From Lewinellaceae bacterium (lineage in GTDB: Bacteria; Bacteroidota; Bacteroidia; Chitinophagales; Saprospiraceae): a stretch of 64,000 nucleotides of DNA. Where the stretch lies: assembly GCA_020636435.1 (NCBI GenBank), contig JACJXX010000002.1:2914001-2978000 (forward strand), in the 5' to 3' direction. The notes below the pieces were generated by a model, which was not told where the DNA came from, did no database searches, and saw nothing but the letters and a program-made list of their open reading frames with translations. This document shows positions 52,609 through 59,323 of this stretch, one piece after another (positions within the stretch are counted from its first letter, which is position 1; each line of letters begins with the position of its first letter). The position numbers were made by a program, and so were the translations under genes.

Positions 52609-53400
52609 CTACCCCTTCATGTTATTGACAACAAGTTCTGCCAGGTCATACACCATTACCTCGTCCTGTTTGTCTTTGGCCTTAACCCCGTCCCCCATCA
52701 TGGTCAGGCAGAAGGGGCAGTTGGCGGCAATGATGCTGGCGCCGGTAGCCAGCGCTTCTTCCGCCCGTTCCACGTTGACGCGTTTATCGCCGGGCTCGTC
52801 CTCCTTCCACATCTGCGCGCCGCCGGCGCCGCAGCACAGGCCGTTGGTGCGGCAGCGCTTCATTTCCACCAGGTCGCCGTCGAGCGCTTCCAAAACTTTG
52901 CGGGGCGCTTCGTAGACACCGTTGATTCGGCCCATATAGCAGGAATCGTGGTAGGTGATGCGCTTGCCTTTGAACGCGCCGCCTTCCTTCATTTTGATGC
53001 GCCCCTCGTCGATGAGTTGCTGCAGCAACTGGGTGTGGTGGATGACTTCGTAGTTGCCGCCCAGAGCCGGGTATTCGTTCTTCAGCGTATTGAAGCAATG
53101 CGGGCAGGCCGTGACGATCTTTTTGACGTTGTACATTTTCAGCGTCTCGATGTTCTGCAGGGCCAGCATCTGGAACACGAATTCGTTGCCCGCGCGGCGG
53201 GCCGGGTCGCCGGTGCACTGTTCTTCGTTGCCGAGGATGGCGAAGTCTACCCCCACAGCATTGAGGATTTTGCAGAAGGCCACCGTCACTTTCTGAGCAC
53301 GGTTGTCGTAGCTGCCGGCACAGCCTACCCAGAAGAGGATTTCAGGCTCACGGCCTTCGGCGGCCAGGGCGGCCATGTTGGGAATGTTGAGGTTACTCAT
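52609..53400 (-). CDS. CCG-domain iron-sulfur protein (HdrB/LutA/GlcF-like)
   Basis: A 263-residue cytosolic protein with two cysteine-rich CCG-type domains. The first has WVGCAGSYDNRAQ, EEQCTGDPARRAGNE (Q-C instead of C-C) and VTACPHCFNTLKNEY. The second has HDSCYMGRINGVYEAPR, LCCGAGGAQMW and NCPFCLTMM. These domains bind special 4Fe-4S clusters in heterodisulfide reductase HdrB and in lactate/glycolate oxidases. The upstream minus-strand gene encodes a membrane protein with ferredoxin-type clusters, so together they look like a membrane-linked electron-transfer module. The electron donor is not defined. Confidence 0.88.
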   Translation of the reverse strand: MSNLNIPNMAALAAEGREPEILFWVGCAGSYDNRAQKVTVAFCKILNAVGVDFAILGNEEQCTGDPARRAGNEFVFQMLALQNIETLKMYNVKKIVTACPHCFNTLKNEYPALGGNYEVIHHTQLLQQLIDEGRIKMKEGGAFKGKRITYHDSCYMGRINGVYEAPRKVLEALDGDLVEMKRCRTNGLCCGAGGAQMWKEDEPGDKRVNVERAEEALATGASIIAANCPFCLTMMGDGVKAKDKQDEVMVYDLAELVVNNMKG

Positions 53401-53722
53401 TTATTTTTGCTTTCCGTTTTGTTTTTATTTCGGCGATAATAGGCTGTATTTTGGCTAATTCTAGGGTGACGCCGAGTTGTTCGTAGATGCATCATTACTT
53501 AAATAACGATTACAAAAGTAATGATTATATTTATAACGATCCTCCCTTCCTCCTTTCAATAAGATCAACCTGATAACCAAAAACTTCGACAACCGGCCTC
53601 CAGCCCTTAAACAGCAACCGGCAACAATCCAACAATTCAACCGGCTGAGTGACAACGAAGCCTCTACCCTGTGGAATTCGTTCTCCATCTATTTCCCGGG
53701 TAACACGACTATTCCACAGGGC
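53401..53722. other. Intergenic region with palindrome and inverted repeats between Fe-S genes
   Basis: 322 bases without a credible gene. It holds: an AT-rich perfect 10-bp inverted repeat, ATCATTACTT/AAGTAATGAT (53491-53525, 15-base spacer), with AACGAT inside the spacer and again at 53536; a short octamer block (CAACAATC, CAACAATT at 53623-53638); and a perfect 11-bp inverted repeat CCCTGTGGAAT/ATTCCACAGGG (53667-53721) beside the stop of the membrane gene. The last may end that transcript; the AT-rich palindrome could be an operator for the CCG gene. Confidence 0.6.
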
Positions 53723-55087
53723 CTACCCCTTCATCGCCTCCTTCGCCCACTGATCCCGGTCATCGGGTATCGCCCATGCGGAGCCGCTGTTTTCCATGCT
53801 GGTGAACATCGGCACCCACTCCTGCGGCCCCTGAGAGAGGGTCAGTATTTCGTAACGGCGCATCTTGAGGATAGGCTCCAGGGGATTGATCAGCACCGGG
53901 CAGGCCTCCACGCAAGCGTTGCAGGTAGTGCAGGCGTGCAGTTCCTCCGGGGTGGTGTAATCGAGGAGCGACTTTCCGTCGTCGTAGTTGTCTTTGCTCA
54001 CCGGCCGGGATTTGTCTTTGGCGAATTGCTCATCCCCGCTTTCGATGTTGCGGCCCACCTCTTCGGCCCGGTCGCGGATATCCATCAGGATTTTGCGGGG
54101 CGATAGTTTTTTGCCGGTGAGGTTGGCCGGGCAGACGGAAGTACAGCGGCCGCATTCCGTACAGCTATAGGCGTCCATCAGGTTTTTCCAGCTTAAGGAA
54201 AATACATCATTGGAGCCAAATTCCGGCAGCTCGGCTTCCATATCCATGGCGTCGCCTTCTCCGCCTTCGGCCAGCCCCATCATGCTCTTTACCTCATTCA
54301 TCACCTCCGGCATATTGTCCATTTCGCCTCTGGGTTTCAGGCGGGCGAAGTAGGTATTGGGGAAAGCCAGGAAGATATGCAGGTGTTTGGAATAAGGCAG
54401 GTAATTGAGGAACACGAAGACCATGAGCAGGTGCAGCCACCAGCCAAAGCGTTCCACCACGTGGAGGGCGCCTTCGCTCAGCCCGCCAAACAGGGCCGGG
54501 CCCAGCCAGGCGCTAACCGCCAGTTGGCCGGTTTCCGGATAGTGCTGCGGGTCGATATCCTGTAGGAGGGTATCCGCTCCGTTCATGCTGAAGATGCCGA
54601 TGAGCAGGATGATCTCAAACAGGAGAATGAGGTTGCCATCCAACTGCGGCCAGCCTTTCATTTCCGGCTTCCAGAAGCGCGGGGTTTTCAGCAGGTTCCG
54701 GCGGGCCAGGAAAATAATGGTCGCCACAAAGGCAAGAACGGAAAGCACCTCGATGAAGCTGATGACAAAAGTGTAAAACCCTCCCAGCTTATCCGCAAAG
54801 AACCGGTGTTGGCCGGATACGCCATCGATGAAGATTTCGATCAGTTCTACCTGGGTAAGCAAAAAAGCCACATAGATGAACAAGTGAAAAACGGCAGGTA
54901 TCCAGCGGGTGAACATCTTCTGCTGCCCAAAGGCGACCAGGAGGACGTTGCGCCAACGCCGGCCGGCATCGCCGCTGATCTCCTCGTCCTGCCCGAGCAG
55001 GATGTTGCGGCGCACCCGCGAAAAGGCCCGCCAGGCCAGAGCAAAAGCAACAACGGCAACCAGGATAAAAGCGATCTGTTGTATCAT
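53723..55087 (-). CDS. Membrane ferredoxin-type oxidoreductase subunit
   Basis: A 454-residue protein. The N-terminal half is a NarI/DsrM-like membrane domain with about five or six helices, including histidines (VFHLFIYVAFLL, WWLHLLMVFVFLNYLPYSKHLH) suited to haem b. The C-terminal half carries two 4Fe-4S sites: CTECGRCTSVCPANLTGKKL and CTTCNACVEACPVLINPL. Such proteins pass electrons between a cytosolic CCG protein and the quinone pool; the CCG gene follows after 322 bases on the same strand. This pairing is frequent in Bacteroidota, but the substrate (ETF, lactate or another donor) is not settled here. Confidence 0.88.
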   Translation of the reverse strand: MIQQIAFILVAVVAFALAWRAFSRVRRNILLGQDEEISGDAGRRWRNVLLVAFGQQKMFTRWIPAVFHLFIYVAFLLTQVELIEIFIDGVSGQHRFFADKLGGFYTFVISFIEVLSVLAFVATIIFLARRNLLKTPRFWKPEMKGWPQLDGNLILLFEIILLIGIFSMNGADTLLQDIDPQHYPETGQLAVSAWLGPALFGGLSEGALHVVERFGWWLHLLMVFVFLNYLPYSKHLHIFLAFPNTYFARLKPRGEMDNMPEVMNEVKSMMGLAEGGEGDAMDMEAELPEFGSNDVFSLSWKNLMDAYSCTECGRCTSVCPANLTGKKLSPRKILMDIRDRAEEVGRNIESGDEQFAKDKSRPVSKDNYDDGKSLLDYTTPEELHACTTCNACVEACPVLINPLEPILKMRRYEILTLSQGPQEWVPMFTSMENSGSAWAIPDDRDQWAKEAMKG

Positions 55088-55255
55088 GAATCCATTTGTT
55101 GAAAGTTCAGCGAATTTTCGCTAAAATAAGGGCTAAACTCGAAGTAAAAAAGCATTTCCTGCAATTTCTCATGCTGCTAAAATAGGATCATTTCTCGCAA
55201 GTGCGCAGAAATTGTGGTTCAAATCCGTAATTTTAGCCAGGAAAAAAAACACCTG

Positions 55256-55750
55256 ATGAAAATACTCGACCAAGAACAGATACGCCAAAAGATCAAACGC
55301 CTGGCCATTGAGATCCTCGAACACAACTTCGAGGAAGAGGAGCTTATCCTGGCCGGCATCAACAACACCGGCCTGGGCTTCGCCCGTATGCTGCTCGACG
55401 AGCTGCAGCAGATCACGGATATCCCTGTCGCGCTGACCCGGATACGGCTCAACCCCGCTGCTCCGCTGAGCCAGGAAGTACAGATCGAACTGCCCCCTGA
55501 GCAACTGGAAGGCAAGGCCATCATCATCATCGACGATGTGGCCAATACCGGCCGGACCCTCTTTTACGCTATGAAGCCCCTGCTCAGCATCCTCCCCAGA
55601 AAAGTGGAAGTCGCCGTGCTCGTCGACCGCACCCACAAATCTTTCCCGGTGAAAGTCGACTATTTCGGATTGTCTCTGGCCACTACTTTGATGGACAATA
55701 TAGACGTGCAGATTCTCGATGTGGAGGAGCAGGCGGTTTTCCTGAATTGA
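55256..55750 (+). CDS. PyrR-like phosphoribosyltransferase family protein
   Basis: A 164-residue protein with a type I phosphoribosyltransferase fold. The PRPP loop is IIIIDDVANTGRTLFYAM, and the following AVLVDRTHKSFPVKVDYFG matches the PyrR signature region (AVLVDRGHRELPIRADYVG in PyrR). PyrR proteins regulate pyrimidine operons by RNA binding and may have uracil phosphoribosyltransferase activity. No pyrimidine gene is adjacent, so the role is open. The ATG at 55256 is favoured over an upstream in-frame start. The downstream convergent gap contains the 35-bp repeat. Confidence 0.82.
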   Translation: MKILDQEQIRQKIKRLAIEILEHNFEEEELILAGINNTGLGFARMLLDELQQITDIPVALTRIRLNPAAPLSQEVQIELPPEQLEGKAIIIIDDVANTGRTLFYAMKPLLSILPRKVEVAVLVDRTHKSFPVKVDYFGLSLATTLMDNIDVQILDVEEQAVFLN

Positions 55751-56053
55751 TTAACATCGGAGCTCTCGTCAGATTCAAGGTTTAGCGTTTATTTTAAGGC
55801 TTGTTTTTTAAAAGTGTACGGTGTACGGGCTTGGGAGGAACCAGAGAAGTGTACGGTGTACGGGCTTGGGAGGAACCAAAGAAGTGTACGGTGTACGGGC
55901 TTGGGAGGAACCAAAGAAGTGTACGGTGTACGGGCTTGGGAGGAACCAAAGAAGTGTACGGTGTACGGGCTTGGGAGGAACCAGAGAAGTGTACGGTGTA
56001 CGGGCTTGGAATCAGGGGCTCATCCTTTACGTTGTGTACCAATGGCCCAAAGG
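55751..56053. other. Convergent intergenic region dominated by a tandem repeat
   Basis: 303 bases between the PyrR-like and patatin stops. About two thirds is the 35-bp repeat annotated separately; the flanks (55751-55813 and 56010-56053) show no recognisable element. Reading frames that run through the repeats are an artefact of the repeat lacking stops. Confidence 0.7.
55814..56009. repeat. 35-bp tandem repeat, 5.6 copies
   Basis: Copies start at 55814, 55849, 55884, 55919, 55954 and 55989; the sixth is 21 bases long. Copies differ only by A/G at one position in CCAAAGAA/CCAGAGAA. Each unit itself begins with a doubled heptamer GTGTACG-GTGTACG. The period is not a multiple of 3, which argues against a coding origin. 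Near-identity indicates recent or ongoing expansion, so copy number may vary between strains. Confidence 0.95.
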
Positions 56054-56842
56054 TTAATCAACTTTTGAACCAATCAACTCCCTCAACGCCCCCATCCGCT
56101 CCATTGCCGCTTTGTAGCCAATATCAAACAAAGGCTCATAGCGGTTGAGCTGGAAAATGTTAAAATCATGCACTTCCTTGGGTTCGATGAGCAGGTCGCA
56201 GCGCTCCATGCCGGGGCGGGTATTGGCCAATACCGAAAGGTCGAAACAACGCTGGGCGATGCCGAGTACGTTTTGCACTGCTTTGTTGGGCACTTTTACA
56301 TGAGGCATTACATTAACTGCGATGGCCACATCGCAGAACGGCTTGATCGGTTCTACCGGCATATTGTCCAGCAGGCCGCCGTCGAGGTAGAGCTGCCCAT
56401 CGATCTCCACCGGCTGGAAGAGAAGCGGGATAGAAGAGGAAGCCGTAACCACATCGAAAAGAGCGCCGGAGCTGCGCATTTCGCATTCGCCGGTGTTCAG
56501 ATTGGCGATGGCTACAAAGAGCTTCTTTTCCAACGCTTCAAAACGGTCTTCCGGGATGCTTTCCGCCAGCTTGTCCCGAAGGTACGTCAGTTTGGTCAGC
56601 CCGGAAAAAGGAATGGCTACCTTAAACATTTTGAAAAAGCTCGCCTTGCGCACGAACTCCATGATCTCCTCCGGCGTTTTGCCGGCGGCATACAGCGCCC
56701 CGACGATAGCCCCCGCGCTGGCGCCCGAGATAACCTCCGGGAAAATCCCCTGCTCTTCCAGTGCCTGCAATACGCCTATATGTGCTATGCCCCGGGCTCC
56801 TCCTCCGGAAAGAGCCAGGCCGATGCGCTTCCTTGCTGCCAT
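56054..56842 (-). CDS. Patatin-like phospholipase
   Basis: A 262-residue patatin-domain protein of the RssA/YchK size class. The oxyanion loop is LSGGGARGIAHIGVL (about 12-26), the nucleophile elbow is ISGASAGAIVGALYAAG (Ser42), and the catalytic Asp is in YLDGGLLDNMPVEP. There is no signal peptide, so it is probably cytosolic or peripherally membrane-bound. It would hydrolyse acyl esters of lipids; the natural substrate is unknown. An octamer array begins 8 bases upstream of the ATG, leaving little room for a separate promoter, so it may be read from the upstream T9SS gene. Confidence 0.92.
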   Translation of the reverse strand: MAARKRIGLALSGGGARGIAHIGVLQALEEQGIFPEVISGASAGAIVGALYAAGKTPEEIMEFVRKASFFKMFKVAIPFSGLTKLTYLRDKLAESIPEDRFEALEKKLFVAIANLNTGECEMRSSGALFDVVTASSSIPLLFQPVEIDGQLYLDGGLLDNMPVEPIKPFCDVAIAVNVMPHVKVPNKAVQNVLGIAQRCFDLSVLANTRPGMERCDLLIEPKEVHDFNIFQLNRYEPLFDIGYKAAMERMGALRELIGSKVD

Positions 56843-56849
56843 AATGGCT

Positions 56850-56926
56850 CATTGTTAGATGGTTACATTGTTTCATGGCTACTTTGCTTCATTAGAACAA
56901 TGTAACCATGAAACAATGTAACCATG
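56850..56926. repeat. Head-to-head octamer array with an 18-bp perfect stem
   Basis: The left arm has five octamers in register (56850-56889: CATTGTTA, GATGGTTA, CATTGTTT, CATGGCTA, CTTTGCTT). The right arm has four (56895-56926: GAACAATG, TAACCATG, AAACAATG, TAACCATG). Within them GGTTACATTGTTTCATGG (56861-56878) is exactly inverted at 56906-56923 with a 27-base loop. It lies just after the stop of the gene at 56934. Confidence 0.85.
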
Positions 56927-56933
56927 AAGTTAG

Positions 56934-58967
56934 CTACTGCTTCACCAATTCCTGCGCCCAAATCCTGTCGCCCTGCACAAAAGTAATGATATAAACCCCG
57001 GCTTGAAGTTTAGACACATCCAGGCTGGCGGAAACATCCGGTTTTTTCCACTCCCCTGCCAACTGGCCGGTTAGCGTGTGAATGCGGACGGCCTCCAGGG
57101 GTTCAGCGCTGAGCACCTGCAACCGGGCCCGCGCCGGGTTGGGGAAAAAGGCGATGTCCTTGCCCAGAGAGGGGTCGAGGACGTCGCTGTAAGGATCAAT
57201 GTCTTCCATATAACGCGGAAGCAACTGGTAACCGTCGTCATAAGGAACGCTGCTGTCGAATTGTCCGCCGATCCCGGTAACGCTAAAGGTGCCGGCAGGC
57301 GCCGGCAAAGTAAACAAATCCACATCATTGTCGATACGGACGTCAAAGGTATCCAGCCCGTTAGAAACCTGCACCGTAAAGCCCGAAACTCCGGTGCCCC
57401 AGGCAGATGAATTGACCAGAGATACATTTTCCAGGCGCACGAGCTGGGATTCGGTAGCTTCTCCCAGAGCCGCCACCACCTGAGGAGTAACCAGGGCATT
57501 GCCGCTGCTGACCAAATCCACTCTGGCGGGCAATATCTGGATCAGGCCACTAAACTGATCGATCTCTCCCTGAACAACCACTTCATCGCCTTCCTGAACA
57601 GTGTAGCCTAGATTCCCGGTATTATTGAAAACGCCGATGCCGTCATTATTGCCGTCAATAATCGTAAACTGAAGCCCTTCAGGGCGCAGGTTGACGCCGT
57701 ATACGACCCCCCGCAACTGGCAAGCAACCTCCAGAGAATCGGCTGCCCCGTCAGCATTCGTTGTCGTTACCGTCCCGATGGAGTATTCGGGGTAAAAAAC
57801 CGGGCAATTAATGGTGATGTTCACCGTAGCGGACTGACAAGCCCCTCCCACGCATACTTCATAGGTTAAAGCATCCATGCCGCAGAAATCCTGATCCGGC
57901 GTATAGGTAATGGTATTGTCCATATTGACCCCGGCGGTACCGTTTTCCGGATTCATCGCAATGGCCACGCTCTCTACCGCTCCCGGCAGGAAATCATTGC
58001 CCAGCACATCAATAGTGGCCGGCATATTGACTTCGGTAGTGGCCACGTCATCATTAGCCGTAAGCGAACCGGTACCCATCGGGTCATAGGTTCCCGTCGG
58101 GAAAGGAGTGGCGACCGTGCTGTTCGTCATTCCGCCTTCCAATGCATTGACGCCACCGTAAATCCAATTGGCCGGCACAAAGGTACTGCCGTCAGGGCCG
58201 GTGCCATCGACCCGGTAGGCCCATCCGTCCAGGTAATCCCAGGGGATATCGGGGCTCGAAAATTCAATCTCTCCGAACACATCCACCACTGCGCCATTCC
58301 GGAACAACTCGATGGCGTCATTGCCATTCACGGAAACAGAAGAGTTGCTGGCGTCATCGACAAAGTCTGCGTCGAAACCGAAGAAGGCGCCAAACTCCAC
58401 CCCGGCATTGGTGAGGTAGAGGTAAGAGCCGGCAGTAGCCGAAACCGCCGGGAAGGTGTATTCCACCCCGTCGGTTCCACCGCCATTGTTAGCAGAGCCA
58501 ACGCCATACTCGCTCAGGTCGGAGATATCATTCAGCACATAAAGCTCTATTCCCTTTGGGGTTCCACCTGTGAGCGGGCCGTCGTATACGCCCGTCAGCA
58601 GGAGATCGGTGGCGCCGCCCGAGCTTGGTTCTACGATAATCGTGCCCGTCATGCCCAGTGCGGCATGGGGGTCGCACTGGTACTGATACGAGCCGGCCTG
58701 GGCAAAGGTGAAGGAATACGTCCAGGGCGCCGAGGCAGCCGCTCCGTTGCCAAAGCTTTCGGGGTTTCCGGGGTAAGTTCCCGTCGAGCCATTGATGTTG
58801 TGAACCCCGCCGGTATTATTCCAGGTGACCATATCTCCCACGGAAATGGTCAGGTTCGCAGGGCTGAAGAAATTGCTCTGCACAGTTACCTCATGATTTT
58901 GCTGCGCGGAAAGCCGAAAGGCGAAGGTAAAGAGTGCGATCGCGGTCAGATAGGTAAATAGCCTCAT
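56934..58967 (-). CDS. Plastocyanin-like multidomain secreted protein, T9SS type A sorted
   Basis: A 677-residue secreted protein with signal peptide (MRLFTYLTAIALFTFAFRLS). A cupredoxin domain (about 24-112) retains all four type-1 copper ligands: His56 (GGVHNI), Cys98, His101 and Met106 (QCDPHAALGM). A lamin-tail-like domain (about 118-285), a cadherin/Ig-like domain with NDDVATTEVNMPATIDVLGND, and an OB-like region (about 400-520, VQEGDEVVVQGEIDQFSG) follow. A T9SS type A tail ends the protein (IAFFPNPARARLQVLS, LQAGVYIITF). A copper site on an exported surface protein suggests electron transfer or copper binding outside the cell; the partner is unknown. Confidence 0.88.
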   Translation of the reverse strand: MRLFTYLTAIALFTFAFRLSAQQNHEVTVQSNFFSPANLTISVGDMVTWNNTGGVHNINGSTGTYPGNPESFGNGAAASAPWTYSFTFAQAGSYQYQCDPHAALGMTGTIIVEPSSGGATDLLLTGVYDGPLTGGTPKGIELYVLNDISDLSEYGVGSANNGGGTDGVEYTFPAVSATAGSYLYLTNAGVEFGAFFGFDADFVDDASNSSVSVNGNDAIELFRNGAVVDVFGEIEFSSPDIPWDYLDGWAYRVDGTGPDGSTFVPANWIYGGVNALEGGMTNSTVATPFPTGTYDPMGTGSLTANDDVATTEVNMPATIDVLGNDFLPGAVESVAIAMNPENGTAGVNMDNTITYTPDQDFCGMDALTYEVCVGGACQSATVNITINCPVFYPEYSIGTVTTTNADGAADSLEVACQLRGVVYGVNLRPEGLQFTIIDGNNDGIGVFNNTGNLGYTVQEGDEVVVQGEIDQFSGLIQILPARVDLVSSGNALVTPQVVAALGEATESQLVRLENVSLVNSSAWGTGVSGFTVQVSNGLDTFDVRIDNDVDLFTLPAPAGTFSVTGIGGQFDSSVPYDDGYQLLPRYMEDIDPYSDVLDPSLGKDIAFFPNPARARLQVLSAEPLEAVRIHTLTGQLAGEWKKPDVSASLDVSKLQAGVYIITFVQGDRIWAQELVKQ

Positions 58968-59323
58968 ATTGAATATTTTGGTTTAGATGAAAATAGGAAG
59001 GAACAATAAAAGCAAAAATAGGGGAATGAATAGAAAAGGCCAGAGGCTTTTGATAATTTTATTGTTAAGAAGTTGGCTCCGGGCAGTTTTCAACAGCGGC
59101 CTCCTCCCCTACTCCAGGAATTTAATATACGCTTAACATCTACTGCTTACATTTGCCGTCGAATTCATTTTTCTAAAGTGGATTTGAGTTATTGAGTTCG
59201 GGGATTTTGCTGTATTTTTGCCCCGAGCAAACGTCAAATAACGATTAAGTACAACAACTGAAGGCTGTTGCCAACAGCAGCCAGAGCCAAAACAATTATT
59301 TGTTCATTTAAACTCACTCGTTT
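58968..59323. other. Divergent intergenic region with a TonB-receptor promoter
   Basis: 356 bases between divergent genes. An exact -7 box, TATTTTTG, at 59213-59220 faces the Oar-like gene, with a TTG at 59193-59195 as a possible -33 core (17-base spacer). This leaves a leader of about 100 bases containing a CAACAACTGAAGGC/GGCTGTTGCCAACAGC-like pair of short inverted words. The rest is AT-rich and featureless. Confidence 0.5.
59213..59220 (+). promoter_or_regulatory. TAnnTTTG -7 box for the Oar-like receptor gene
   Basis: TATTTTTG with a TTG 17 bases upstream, the most complete sigma-ABfr-like promoter noted in the window. Confidence 0.55.

Noticed and set aside
53461..53688. Short minus-strand open frame between the Fe-S genes
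   Set aside because: It runs through inverted repeats and an octamer block and has no recognisable protein features.
55814..56009. Possible CRISPR array
   Set aside because: The copies are contiguous with no variable spacers, and there are no cas genes.
55801..56148. Open frames with a repeated peptide pattern through the 35-bp repeats
   Set aside because: The period is not a multiple of 3, all three forward frames and the reverse stay open merely because the unit lacks stops, and no start context or homology is seen.
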